In this document: piece by piece, positions 51,417-60,389 of the stretch
Position numbering within the stretch: position 1 is the stretch's first letter
Layout of the letters: every line of letters begins with the position of its first letter
Assembly: GCF_022134585.1 (NCBI RefSeq)
Contig: NZ_JAKNCT010000010.1
Coordinates: 44,380-108,379, forward strand
Length of the DNA stretch: 64,000 nt
DNA from: Mesosutterella porci
GTDB taxonomy: Bacteria > Pseudomonadota > Gammaproteobacteria > Burkholderiales > Burkholderiaceae_F
Direction: 5' to 3'
Position numbers and translations under genes: made by a program
Notes under the pieces: generated by a model
Seen by the model: the letters and a program-made list of their open reading frames with translations, nothing else
Database searches by the model: none
Told to the model about the DNA's origin: nothing

Positions 51417-52892
51417 CTACTTGCCCTCGGCCACGGCGATGCCCGTGAGCCGCCCGAAGGTGAAGATGTCGCAGATGGCGTTGCCGCCCAGGCGGTTCGT
51501 CCCGTGAATGCCGCCGGTGAGTTCTCCAACCGCGTGCAGATGGGGAATGACCTGGCCGTAGCGGTCAATCACCTGGGTGTATTTATTGATGGTGATGCCG
51601 CCCATCGTGTGGTGAACCGACATTCCGGCATAGCAGGCCCAGAACGGCGCCTTTTCGATTCTGCGCAGATTGCGGGGGTTTTTGCCGAAGGCATCCTTCT
51701 TCTCATCGCACCCCTTGTTGTACTCGTCCACCGTCTTCTTGAGCTGCACGGGGTCCACGCCCATTTTCCTGGCGAGTTCCTCAATGGTGTCGGCGGTCCA
51801 AGCGTCTCCGGTTTCAAGTCCTTTCTTCGCACCGTTCTGGTGCCCGAGGTTCAGTTCGGAAAAGCCGCGGCTGTCGATGATGGAAAAGCCGGTCTGCCCC
51901 GGAAGAGAGAGCACGGCGTCGCGGATAACGTCGCGGCGTTCGTCCTCAGCGACAAAGCGCTTGGCATCCTTGCCGACCATAATAAAGTTGGCGGCGTTCA
52001 GGTGCATGATGACACGGTGGCTGCGTCCCGGAGGGCAGCCGGGGTTGCACTGGATGAAGTCCATGCCGACGGTATCAGCGCCGATGTCTTCGAGCAGCGG
52101 AATCAGGTCGCCTGTGGAGCAGGGCAGGTTAGTGGTCGTCAGGTTGAGGAACCGGGGATCGTATTTGGCGCGCATCTTGGGATTGGCGCCGAAGCCTCCG
52201 GTCGCGCAGATCACGGACCTGCGGGCACGGATGAAGTGAGACTTGCCGGCTTTGTCCGTGTATTCCACTCCGAGGACCGGGCCGGCCAGGGGCTGTTCGC
52301 GGATCACACGCACAACCCGGGAGTTCGTGCGGATCTTGACGCCGAGCTTCAGCGCCTGCGGTTCGAGCACCTTGATGTAGTCGCTTCCGAGCGACCCGTA
52401 GGGGCCGTGAGCACGGGGATAAAGCCCGCCGTAAATCTGGTAGACCTTTGGCTTGAACTTCATGCCCATCGACTCGAGCCACTGAAGCGCGGCGTAGGAA
52501 TTTTCCGTCATCGTTTTCACGAGTTCAGGATTGGCGCGGTTGTCGCCGCCGGCCATGGTGTTTTTGAAATGATTCTCAGGGCTGTCGACGATGTTTTGAG
52601 CCTTCTGGCGCGGCGGGTCGTAGGTGTTGAAACCACCGCCCGAAATGGAGGTGTTGCCTCCAACAAATGACATTTTTTCGAGAATGAGAATGTTCTTAAC
52701 GCCGTGCTGGGCGGCCGAAACCGCGGAGGCGAGGCCGGCGCCGCCCGCGCCGACGACCACCACGTCAAAGGTTTCGTCCCACCTGCGCGGCAGCTTGCAG
52801 GGATTTTCAACCGCAAAGGACGGAGCCGCGGCAAGGCCTACGGTACCGGCAACGGCAGATCCGAGAAAACGGCGTCTGTTGAGGGCTGTCAT
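51417..52892 (-). CDS. Tat-exported FAD-dependent fumarate-reductase-like flavoprotein
   Basis: This 491-aa protein begins MTALNRRRFLGSAVAGTVG, a twin-arginine signal. It continues with VVVVGAGGAGLASAV (FAD), EKMSFVGGNTSISGGGF, AKRFVAEDERRDVIRD (acid-catalyst Arg), SVHHTMGGITI and GGIHGTNRLGGNAI, all the fumarate-reductase-type catalytic positions. It has no FMN domain. It is divergent from the TtrS-like sensor at 53103 with a 210-nt gap containing a 14-bp palindrome, so that sensor pair probably controls it. The pseudogene at 36259 is a near-identical copy for its first 430 codons; this is the working copy. Confidence 0.92.
   Translation of the reverse strand: MTALNRRRFLGSAVAGTVGLAAAPSFAVENPCKLPRRWDETFDVVVVGAGGAGLASAVSAAQHGVKNILILEKMSFVGGNTSISGGGFNTYDPPRQKAQNIVDSPENHFKNTMAGGDNRANPELVKTMTENSYAALQWLESMGMKFKPKVYQIYGGLYPRAHGPYGSLGSDYIKVLEPQALKLGVKIRTNSRVVRVIREQPLAGPVLGVEYTDKAGKSHFIRARRSVICATGGFGANPKMRAKYDPRFLNLTTTNLPCSTGDLIPLLEDIGADTVGMDFIQCNPGCPPGRSHRVIMHLNAANFIMVGKDAKRFVAEDERRDVIRDAVLSLPGQTGFSIIDSRGFSELNLGHQNGAKKGLETGDAWTADTIEELARKMGVDPVQLKKTVDEYNKGCDEKKDAFGKNPRNLRRIEKAPFWACYAGMSVHHTMGGITINKYTQVIDRYGQVIPHLHAVGELTGGIHGTNRLGGNAICDIFTFGRLTGIAVAEGK
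51594..52884. repeat. 1.29-kb direct repeat, copy 2
   Basis: Pairs with 36436-37725 in the same orientation. Recombination between the copies would delete about 15.2 kb, including both FMN-FAD reductases, the LysR gene and the trimeric adhesin. Confidence 0.85.
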
Positions 52893-52978
52893 GGTTTCTC
52901 TCCTTACTGATGTCAGGAACCCTTTCCTTCCGATTCCTGAAAAAATTGTAGAAATGAGTTCCGCCGCTCAGGAATACC

Positions 52979-52992
52979 TCTTAGTACTAAGA
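52979..52992. promoter_or_regulatory. 14-bp perfect palindrome between divergent sensor and reductase genes
   Basis: TCTTAGTACTAAGA reads the same on both strands. It lies 87 nt from the reductase start and 111 nt from the sensor start, suited to an operator for the response regulator encoded at 54878. Confidence 0.5.
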
Positions 52993-53102
52993 CCAAGGTC
53001 TCATCATCGGACCGGCAGCTTTTCCCTTTGGCCACAAAGGGGCTGGATACGGGCAGCGGGCCCCGTTAAGATGGAAATCCAGACATTCGATTTGCCGCTG
53101 AC

Positions 53103-54872
53103 ATGACAGGGTTGCTCTTTGTGTTTGCCGCCGCAGCTTTCCTTGTCCAGCCCGGGGCCGCGCCCGCGCAGGAGGGGCCGGTCGTGGTCGCTGTTTCGGC
53201 CAATGTCGGGCCGTGGTTCTATGTCCAGACCTTCGAGCCCACCATGGAGAGGCTGCGGGCTCGGATGCCCCGGGTTCACTTTCAGTCGGTGGAGCTTTCC
53301 CCAGAGGCACTGCGCCGGGAGGCCAGGGAAGGGAGGATTGATTTTTTCATGGCTCCGAGCGGATCCTTTGCAAGCATCGAGGAGGAAAGCGGCGCAAGGC
53401 ATCTGGCGACCCATCACCCCAGAGGCGCGAGCGATCCCGCCCGCTCCATGGGTTCGGTTTTCCTGGTGAGGGCGGACTCGGCGCTGCGCAAGCTCTCGGA
53501 CCTGAAGGGCACGCGCTCCGTCGCAACCGATCCGGAGTCCTTTGACGGCTGGATCATTGCCCAAGGGGAGCTCTTTTCAGCAGGGTTCGATCCCCAGAAA
53601 TTTTTCAGAAGCACGGAATTCACCGGTTACGGGCTGCCGGACGTGCCAGCTCTGCTGCTCTCGCGAGACGCGGACGTGGGAATCCTCAAAGCCTGCGACT
53701 TCGAAATGATGACGCAGGCCGGCATCATCAGCGGCCGGGATTTCCGCATCCTGAACGAGAAGCCGGCCGGATCCTTCGCCTGCCGGGTGTCCACGGATCT
53801 TTACCCCGGTGTGGTTTTCGCCTCCTTGCCGCGGGCGCCTTCGGATCTTGTCAAGTCTGTTTCAGTTGCGCTGCTCACGATGCCGGAAACGCCCGATGGC
53901 AACAGCTGGGGCTTCGCAAGCGACTTCAGCCAGGTGCGTAACCTGTACCGGAACCTGCAGATCGGCCCGTATGCGTATCTGAGGGAAAACTCTCCGCTCG
54001 CGCTGCTGAAGCGCTACAGGTTTTTCCTCTTCGCTGCCGTCGCGCTGCTCGCTCTCGCTCTGTTTTATGTGGTCTCGGTCAGGCGGATTGTGAAGATCCG
54101 CACCCATGCCCTGCAGGTGGCGCTGAAGGAAAAGGATCGCGCGCAGGAAAACGAGAGGAAAAGCCGCGAGAGGCTGTTTGCTCTTGAAAAGGCCGGGGTC
54201 GTGAGCGGGCTTTCCTCGATGTTCGCACACGAGGTGAGGCAGCCGGTCGCCTCGCTCATTAATTATGCCGGAGGGCTGCGCATGTACCTGAAGGGCAGAA
54301 GCGGCGACCCGATGGTGGCCGAGGCGCTCGACGAAATCACGGCTCAGTCCGAGCGGGTGTCCGCGATCGTCGGACGGGTCTGCTCCTATGCACGCAACGA
54401 GGCGCGGATAAGAAAGCTGAAGGACCTGGAGGCAGTCGTGGACAAGGCGCTGGAAGCTTTTTCCCACAGCTCGTTCTCGTCCGGAGTGCGCATCGAGCGG
54501 CAGCGCCGAGGTCCTGCGCTCTGCTGCATGGATCTGCTCGAGATCGAGCTGTTGGTGGTCAATCTTCTGCGTAACGCGGGGGCGGCGATCCAAAAGAGCG
54601 GCAGCCCGGTCATTGCCCTGGCGTTGTCCGCAGAGGACGGATTCTGGAAACTGTCGGTGACCGACAACGGACCTCCCCTGTCGGACGAGACCCTGAAGAG
54701 CCTGGCCGCTCCGACCCGAAGCTCCCGCAAGGACGGCCTCGGGCTGGGGCTTTCCATCTGCCGGGTGATCGCGGAGGGGCACGGCGGACATCTGAGCTTT
54801 AGACGAGCCAGCCCTCACGGGCTGACGGCGCTACTGTATCTGCCGCAGCCCGAAGAGGCCTGCAAGGAGTGA
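53103..54872 (+). CDS. Sensor histidine kinase with periplasmic binding domain (TtrS-like)
   Basis: This 589-aa inner-membrane kinase has a signal or first helix (LLFVFAAAAFLVQPGAAPAQ), a periplasmic phosphonate-binding-type domain of about 265 residues (VVVAVSANVGPWFYVQTFEPTMERL..., FFMAPSGSFASIEE, LKGTRSVATDPESFDGW), and a membrane helix at about 300-320 (YRFFLFAAVALLALALFYVV). Then come a coiled-coil linker, the H-box FAHEVRQPVASLINYAGG, an N-box (NLLRNAGAAI), and GLGLGLSICRVIAEGHGG. This is the layout of TtrS, which binds tetrathionate. Here the output genes are flavin reductases, so the ligand is more likely the organic electron acceptor. The ribosome site before the ATG at 53103 is poor. 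Confidence 0.85.
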   Translation: MTGLLFVFAAAAFLVQPGAAPAQEGPVVVAVSANVGPWFYVQTFEPTMERLRARMPRVHFQSVELSPEALRREAREGRIDFFMAPSGSFASIEEESGARHLATHHPRGASDPARSMGSVFLVRADSALRKLSDLKGTRSVATDPESFDGWIIAQGELFSAGFDPQKFFRSTEFTGYGLPDVPALLLSRDADVGILKACDFEMMTQAGIISGRDFRILNEKPAGSFACRVSTDLYPGVVFASLPRAPSDLVKSVSVALLTMPETPDGNSWGFASDFSQVRNLYRNLQIGPYAYLRENSPLALLKRYRFFLFAAVALLALALFYVVSVRRIVKIRTHALQVALKEKDRAQENERKSRERLFALEKAGVVSGLSSMFAHEVRQPVASLINYAGGLRMYLKGRSGDPMVAEALDEITAQSERVSAIVGRVCSYARNEARIRKLKDLEAVVDKALEAFSHSSFSSGVRIERQRRGPALCCMDLLEIELLVVNLLRNAGAAIQKSGSPVIALALSAEDGFWKLSVTDNGPPLSDETLKSLAAPTRSSRKDGLGLGLSICRVIAEGHGGHLSFRRASPHGLTALLYLPQPEEACKE

Positions 54873-54877
54873 AACAC

Positions 54878-55510
54878 ATGACTGTCAGTTCAGTTCCACT
54901 GGTCCGGATTATCGATGACGAGGAAACCGTAAGGAATTCGGAGCGCTTTATCCTGAAAATCGTCGGGCTGGAGTCCGAGGTTTTCGAAAGCGCCGAGGAG
55001 TTTCTCGCGCGCGGCGATTTTTCCCGCCCCGGGTGCCTGATCCTCGACATTCGCATGGGAGGCATGAGCGGGCTCGAGCTGCAGAAGAAGCTTCTCGACA
55101 GAGGCTGTGATCTCCCGGTGCTGTTTCTGAGCGGGCACGGGACCGTTCAGTCCGCCGTTCTGGCGCTCAAGCGCGGCGCGGCGGATTTCCTGGAAAAGCC
55201 CGTGAGGCCGGAAAAGCTCCAGTCGATCGTGCAGCGTTTGATCGAGGACAATCTCAGGGCGCGGGCTTGCAGGCTGCAGAAAAGCGAGCGCAGGGCGCTT
55301 TTCGACACGCTCACCGACCGGGAAAAGATGGTGCTGAGACAGGTGGCTCAGGGAGCGCTCAACAAGCAAATCGCAATAGACCTGGGGATTGCGGAGCAGA
55401 CGGTCAAGATCCATAGGGCGAATGCCCTGCACAAGCTGCGAATCCGAACGGCGGTGGACGCTCACGCCTTCCTCCTTTCGATCGACGAAAGGCCGCAGGA
55501 GCAGCCATGA
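54878..55510 (+). CDS. FixJ/TtrR-like response regulator
   Basis: The 210-aa protein has a receiver domain (VRIIDDEETVRNSERF; phospho-Asp in LILDIRMGGMSGLE; Lys in FLEKPVRPEKL) and a LuxR-type helix-turn-helix (LTDREKMVLRQVAQGALNKQIAIDLGIAEQTVKIHRANALHKL). AAGGAG, formed at the end of the kinase gene, lies 8 nt before ATG 54878, so I prefer this start over a GTG at 54869. It is translationally coupled to the kinase before it and overlaps the reductase after it by 4 nt (ATGA), making one operon of sensor, regulator and reductase. Confidence 0.92.
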   Translation: MTVSSVPLVRIIDDEETVRNSERFILKIVGLESEVFESAEEFLARGDFSRPGCLILDIRMGGMSGLELQKKLLDRGCDLPVLFLSGHGTVQSAVLALKRGAADFLEKPVRPEKLQSIVQRLIEDNLRARACRLQKSERRALFDTLTDREKMVLRQVAQGALNKQIAIDLGIAEQTVKIHRANALHKLRIRTAVDAHAFLLSIDERPQEQP

Positions 55511-56970
55511 TCACGATGAGCAGAAGACACGCTTTGGGGGGCGTGGCCGCGGGGCTGCTCGGGATGCCTGGGGTTTCAGAGGCCCTGTCGCTCAGCGCAT
55601 ACCTGGGGGAATGGCTGCAGGTAGGGACGGACGTCATAGTCGTGGGCTCCGGCGCAGCGGGTCTGTCGGCTGCGGTCGAGGCGGCATCGGCCGGCGCCCG
55701 GGTGACCGTGCTGGAGAAAGCTCCGGAAATCGGCGGGAACACACTGATCTCGGGAGGCTATTTCGCGGCTCTAGACCCCGTGCGTCAGAAACGACAGCAC
55801 ATTTTTGACTCGACAGAATTCTTCTACCGGCAGACGTTTGAATTCGGCGGTCGCAGGGCCAAGCCGGAACTCGTGAGGCGGCTGGTCGAAAACTCCACCG
55901 AAAGCCTGCAATGGCTCGAGGGGCTCGGCATGCGCTTCAAGCCCAAGGTGATCGAGCTCTACGGCGGACACTGGGCGCGCTGCCACTGCCCCGTCCTGCC
56001 TTTGGGGCAGGGCTATATTCGCGCGCTTTCTGCAGCGGCGCTTCGCTGTGGAGTCAAAATCTGCACGGGCTCGCCGGTGGTCGATCTGGTGTTTCGGGAC
56101 GGGCGGGCCGCGGGCGTGACGGTGCTCGAAGGCGGCCGCATGCGGACGCTGCGGGCTCGGAAGGCCGTGGTGCTCGCTTCCGGCGGCTTTGCCGCCAACG
56201 CCCGGCTGATCGAGCGCTACGCACCGCAGCTTCGGGGGCTCACGACCGACAATATCCCGTCTTCAACGGGAGAGGTGATGCTCGTAGCTCACCGACACGG
56301 TGCTGCTCTGCGCGATATGCAGTACATTCAGTGTCTTCCGGGCTGCCCTCCTGGGAAAACTCACCGGGTGAGATTCCATTCCGTCGTCTCGAGATTTATC
56401 TTCGTCAATACCGAAGGAAGACGTTTCATCCGGGAGGACGGACCGAGGGATGTTCTGCGTGATACAGTGCTCTCGCAGCCTCACCGGCTGGCTTTTTCGG
56501 TGCTCGATGACGCGGGTTTCAGGGACTACGGAATTCTGGTCCAGAAAGAAGCGGTGGAAGCGCTCGAGGCGGGCGAAGCCTGGAAGGCGGGGAGCGTGAG
56601 GGAGTTGGCCGGAAAAATGGGAGTTCCGGCGGCGGCGCTGATCGAAACCATCGCGCAGTACAACCGAGGAGTCAGAAGCCGGTGCGATCGCTGGGGAAAG
56701 TCGCCCCGGGAGCTTCGCTATACGCTGAGCCATCCGCCCTTCTGGGCCTGCTATGCGGGCATGACGATCCATTACACGGAAGGCGGGCTCGACATCGACG
56801 AAATGGCCCGCTGTCTTGATGCGAAGGGCAGACCCATCCCTGGACTTTTTGCGGCCGGGGCCGTCACCGGCGGCGTGCACGGCAGCAACAGGCTGGGGGC
56901 GAACGGACTGACTGGTGCGGTCGTGTTTGGCCGGACCGCAGGGAAAATGGCGGTTCGCTTGAACGTTTGA
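55507..56970 (+). CDS. Tat-exported FAD-dependent reductase in the TtrSR-like operon
   Basis: This 487-aa protein has a twin-arginine signal (SRRHALGGVAAGLLGMPG), the FAD motif VIVVGSGAAGLSAAV, EKAPEIGGNTLISGGYF, and GRRFIREDGPRDVLRD with the acid-catalyst Arg. The histidine block reads IHYTEGGLDI instead of HHTMGG (the second His is Tyr), and the final block is GGVHGSNRLGANGL. It is most like the 51417 and 38006 proteins, but these changes suggest a different substrate. Being last in the operon with its own sensor, it is the best candidate for a reductase whose acceptor is sensed directly. Confidence 0.88.
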   Translation: MITMSRRHALGGVAAGLLGMPGVSEALSLSAYLGEWLQVGTDVIVVGSGAAGLSAAVEAASAGARVTVLEKAPEIGGNTLISGGYFAALDPVRQKRQHIFDSTEFFYRQTFEFGGRRAKPELVRRLVENSTESLQWLEGLGMRFKPKVIELYGGHWARCHCPVLPLGQGYIRALSAAALRCGVKICTGSPVVDLVFRDGRAAGVTVLEGGRMRTLRARKAVVLASGGFAANARLIERYAPQLRGLTTDNIPSSTGEVMLVAHRHGAALRDMQYIQCLPGCPPGKTHRVRFHSVVSRFIFVNTEGRRFIREDGPRDVLRDTVLSQPHRLAFSVLDDAGFRDYGILVQKEAVEALEAGEAWKAGSVRELAGKMGVPAAALIETIAQYNRGVRSRCDRWGKSPRELRYTLSHPPFWACYAGMTIHYTEGGLDIDEMARCLDAKGRPIPGLFAAGAVTGGVHGSNRLGANGLTGAVVFGRTAGKMAVRLNV

Positions 56971-57003
56971 GATAGATTTTTATACATTTTTTATGTTTAT
57001 TGA

Positions 57004-57024
57004 ATTAAACAAACTAAGTTTAAT
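57004..57024. promoter_or_regulatory. AT-rich dyad upstream of rlhA
   Basis: ATTAAAC (57004-57010) and GTTTAAT (57018-57024), 7 nt apart, in an AT-rich stretch between the reductase and rlhA. It could be an operator or part of the rlhA promoter. Confidence 0.3.
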
Positions 57025-57126
57025 TTATGGCGTTAAGGATGTCGGTTTCCATGAAAGTGAACCTCCGATGAATGCACGGTTCGAAGAAGGGAAATCGTCT
57101 GCCGCTCGCCGTCGGGGAGCTGCGTT

Positions 57127-59016
57127 GTGACCGAACCGGAAAAGCTGGAACTGCTCGCGCCGGCGAAAACGGCTGACATCGGCATCGAGGCGATCCGGCA
57201 CGGGGCGGACGCCGTTTACATCGGCGGCCCTATGTTTGGCGCGCGAAGCGCCGCCGCCAATTCGATTGCCGACATCGCGAGGCTCTGCGAGTTCGCCCAC
57301 CATTACCGGGCGAGAATCATGATGACACTGAACACAATCCTTCGCGACAGCGAGCTTGAGGCGGCTGCGAAGCTCGCCTGGGAAGCGTGGAATGCAGGGG
57401 TGGATGCGCTCATCGTGCAGGACATGGGGCTTCTTGAGTGCGATCTGCCCCCGATTCAGCTTCACGCCTCCACGCAGTGCGACATCCGCACGGTCGAGAA
57501 GGCGAAGTTCCTCGAGGCGGCAGGCTTTTCGCAGATCGTGCCGGCGCGCGAGCTCACGCTCTCCCAGATCGAGGAAATGCACCGGGCGCTTGCGAGCGCC
57601 CGAATCGAGTACTTCATTCACGGCGCGCTTTGTGTGAGCTACAGCGGCCAGTGCTACGCAAGCGAGGCGATGAGGGGCCGAAGCGCCAACCGCGGCTCCT
57701 GCGCCCAGATCTGCCGGCTGCCCTTTGAAGTGAGGACCGGGTCGGGCGAAGTGCTCACAGAACGCTCGCACGTCCTTTCGCTCAAGGACAACGACCAGCG
57801 CGCGAACCTCGAAGCGCTTGCTGTCGCCGGGGTCCGAAGTTTCAAGATCGAAGGACGGCTCAAGGACATGGCCTACGTGAAGAACGTGACCGCGAGCTAC
57901 CGGAAGCTTTTTGACGAGCTCCTTGACAAACATCCTGAGTACGCTCGGGAAAGCGAGGGGAGGGCGGTGTTCACCTTCGAGCCCGATCCCTCGCGCACCT
58001 TCAACCGCGGCGGGACGGACTATTTCCTGCATGGGACCCGAAGCCGCATCTGGGACTTCGAGACGCCGAAAAGCGCGGGACAGCCGATCGGGCGCGTACG
58101 TCGCGTGGGAGAAAAGAGCTTCACCCTGAAGACGAAGGAGCCGCTTCACAACGGCGACGGACTTACGTTCTGGCTCGACAGCGGCGAGCTCTCGGGGCTT
58201 CTCGTGAACAGGGCGGAGCGTTCGGAAGGCAGCCTCTGGGAGGTGTTCACGCGCGAGTCACCGCAGAAAATCGCAGGCCTCAAGCCCGGGATGGAGCTGC
58301 TTCGCAACCGTGACACGGCCTGGATGAAGCTGATGGCAGGCGAGACCGCCCACCGCGACGTGCCGCTTTCCCTCCATGCGGCCGTGACTGAAAATGAGGT
58401 TCGGCTGCAGCTCACCGATCCCGAGGGGATCGAGGCCGAGGCGAAAGCCTCCGGGCGGTTCGATCCCGCGAAGAATCCGGCGCGTTCGGCCGAACAGGCA
58501 AGATCCTCGCTCTCAAAGCTTGGCGGCACGGGCTACGCCGCGGATTCCATTGAAATCGACTGGGACGCGCCCCGGTTCATCCCGGTTTCCCTCCTGAACG
58601 GCCTGCGGCGCGAAGCGGTCGAGCGCCTGGAGAAAAAGCGCCGCGAGGCCTATCGAAGGCCCGAGCGTGCCAAGCCCGATCCCGAGGCGCGCTTCCCGCA
58701 GCTTGAGCTTGATTACCATGCCAACGTCGAAAACGAGCAGGCGGTGCGCTTTTACGGGCGGCACGGAGCGCGCGTCACCCAGCAGGCCTTCGAGAAGGGG
58801 GGCATCATGGGCGAGGTGGAGCTCATGCGCTGCAAGCACTGTGTGCGCTACGCACTAGGGCTCTGCCCCAAGGAAGCGAAGAAGCGGGGCGAAAAGATTC
58901 GGCCCGAACCCCTTTACCTGCGATCGGGTGACATCGAACTGAAGGCGGTCTTTCACTGCGGGCCCTGCGAAATGTCGCTTCTCGGCCGTAGGCGGGCTCC
59001 GGCCTCCTGCCCTTGA
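57127..59016 (+). CDS. rlhA: U32-family 23S rRNA C2501 hydroxylase RlhA
   Basis: This 629-aa protein aligns along its length with E. coli RlhA (YdcP): LELLAPAKTADIGIEAIRHGADAVYIGGP.FGAR at the start, LNTILRDSELE, DALIVQDMG, QLHASTQCDIRTVEKAKFL, FIHGALCVSYSGQCY, GRSANRGSC.Q.CRLP, VRSFKIEGRLKDM.YVKN, then the DUF3656 C-terminal half. The final Cys residues (RCKHCVRYALGLCPKE, FHCGPCEMSLLG) with those in the U32 domain would hold the Fe-S centre. RlhA hydroxylates C2501 of 23S rRNA using prephenate-dependent chemistry. GTG at 57127 has GGGGAG 7 nt upstream. It stands alone. Confidence 0.92.
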   Translation: MTEPEKLELLAPAKTADIGIEAIRHGADAVYIGGPMFGARSAAANSIADIARLCEFAHHYRARIMMTLNTILRDSELEAAAKLAWEAWNAGVDALIVQDMGLLECDLPPIQLHASTQCDIRTVEKAKFLEAAGFSQIVPARELTLSQIEEMHRALASARIEYFIHGALCVSYSGQCYASEAMRGRSANRGSCAQICRLPFEVRTGSGEVLTERSHVLSLKDNDQRANLEALAVAGVRSFKIEGRLKDMAYVKNVTASYRKLFDELLDKHPEYARESEGRAVFTFEPDPSRTFNRGGTDYFLHGTRSRIWDFETPKSAGQPIGRVRRVGEKSFTLKTKEPLHNGDGLTFWLDSGELSGLLVNRAERSEGSLWEVFTRESPQKIAGLKPGMELLRNRDTAWMKLMAGETAHRDVPLSLHAAVTENEVRLQLTDPEGIEAEAKASGRFDPAKNPARSAEQARSSLSKLGGTGYAADSIEIDWDAPRFIPVSLLNGLRREAVERLEKKRREAYRRPERAKPDPEARFPQLELDYHANVENEQAVRFYGRHGARVTQQAFEKGGIMGEVELMRCKHCVRYALGLCPKEAKKRGEKIRPEPLYLRSGDIELKAVFHCGPCEMSLLGRRRAPASCP

Positions 59017-59149
59017 AGAAAAAGGCGCAAAAGGCCGGCTTCCTGATAGGTTAGCCTCAATGCCGCGGCGTACGGGAGCAGAAGGAAAGGGTAATCTCAA
59101 CGCTGCGGGCGTCTCAAGCGCCCTGAAAAAATTCTGATGGAGGTAACCG

Positions 59150-60088
59150 ATGGACAAGTCAAAGTGTCTCGTGGATGTCGACCGCTACAGGATCGAACCC
59201 GGAACCAAGGTCGACCTCGCGAAGAGGCCGACCGCGTGCGACGTGAAGATCGACCGCGCCAAGGTGGAGAACGAGCTTTTCCCCAAGGTGATCGGCAAGC
59301 TGCAGGACTATCAGGAAAAGCTTTTCGCGCAGAACACCTACGGGTTCATCCTCGCGCTCCAGGCAATGGACGCCGCGGGCAAGGACGGGACGGTGAAGCA
59401 TGTCTTCGGGCCTCTGAACCCCGCGGGCGTGAAAGTGGTCTCCTTCAAGCAGCCCACGAGTCTTGAAAAAGACCACGATTTCCTCTGGCGCTTCAACGTG
59501 AACCTTCCCTCGCGGGGCGAAATCGGGATCTTCAACCGTTCGCAGTACGAGGACGTGGTGACGGTGAGGATTCACAAGCTCCTCAAGGGCAGCGGCATGC
59601 CCCCGGAGTTTGTAAACGATGGCGTCTGGAAGCAGCGCTACGGCGACATCGCCGCCTGGGAGAAGTTTCTCTTCCACAACGGCTTTCCGATGGTGAAGGT
59701 GTTCCTGCACGTCTCGCGCACCGAGCAGCAGCGGCGGCTCGCCGAGCGGATCCTGCGCGACGACAAGAACTGGAAGTTCTCGATGTCTGACCTCACAGAG
59801 CGCCTCTACTGGGACGACTACCAGAGGGATTACTCAGAGGCGATCGAGGCCACCTCCACGAAGGAGGCCCCCTGGTACGTGGTGCCGGCCGATGACAAGT
59901 GGTACACGCGCTACGTGGTCTCGCTCATCACTCTCGAAGCGCTCGAGGCGATCAATCCCCGCTTCCCTGAGCCGAACGAAGAGACGAAGCAGAACATTCT
60001 GCAGATGAAGAAGCTGCTCGAGCTCGCGGCCGAAAGCGACTCCGCGGATCTCGAGAAGCTGAAGGCGCATTTCGGAAAAGGAAATTGA
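59150..60088 (+). CDS. ppk2: Polyphosphate kinase 2 family protein
   Basis: This 312-aa cytoplasmic protein has the PPK2 core: the Walker A loop ALQAMDAAGKDGTVKHVFG (about 68-86), the NPAGVKVVSFKQPT block, IGIFNRSQYEDVV (Walker B region, Asp/Glu), and the lid-like TEQQRRLAERILRDDKNWKFS. Such enzymes move phosphate between polyphosphate and nucleotides; the sequence type (single domain, about 300 aa) is closest to the classes that make ADP or ATP from AMP/ADP and polyphosphate, but the class cannot be fixed by eye. TGGAGG precedes the ATG. A hairpin at 60139 ends the transcript. Confidence 0.9.
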   Translation: MDKSKCLVDVDRYRIEPGTKVDLAKRPTACDVKIDRAKVENELFPKVIGKLQDYQEKLFAQNTYGFILALQAMDAAGKDGTVKHVFGPLNPAGVKVVSFKQPTSLEKDHDFLWRFNVNLPSRGEIGIFNRSQYEDVVTVRIHKLLKGSGMPPEFVNDGVWKQRYGDIAAWEKFLFHNGFPMVKVFLHVSRTEQQRRLAERILRDDKNWKFSMSDLTERLYWDDYQRDYSEAIEATSTKEAPWYVVPADDKWYTRYVVSLITLEALEAINPRFPEPNEETKQNILQMKKLLELAAESDSADLEKLKAHFGKGN

Positions 60089-60138
60089 GCGCTCGCCCGA
60101 GGGCTGGAAGGCGGCCCTTCGGAGTTCTGTTGTGAGGC

Positions 60139-60175
60139 CCGGAGCGGGATCTCCCGCTCCGGCCTTCCACTTCCG
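60139..60175 (+). terminator. Terminator after ppk2
   Basis: A perfect 11-bp stem (60139-60149 with 60152-60162) with a very short loop, followed by CCTTCC. The T-tract is weak. Confidence 0.5.
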
Positions 60176-60389
60176 GGAGCCCCTGGTGCTTTTCTTTTTT
60201 TAAACCTTTGCACCCTGAAAACTGATCGGACCCGCTGGAATAGGCTTCCGTAATTTCGGTCCTTTGAGGGATCGTAGCCCGAAGGAGGATCAGAAAGAGC
60301 TGTCTGCTGCCGCCCTGGCCCGGGATCCGGATCAGGGGTCAGACAAGGCAGAGGAGCACTCCGATGGTTTCCGTCTCCCGGTCTGGGTT

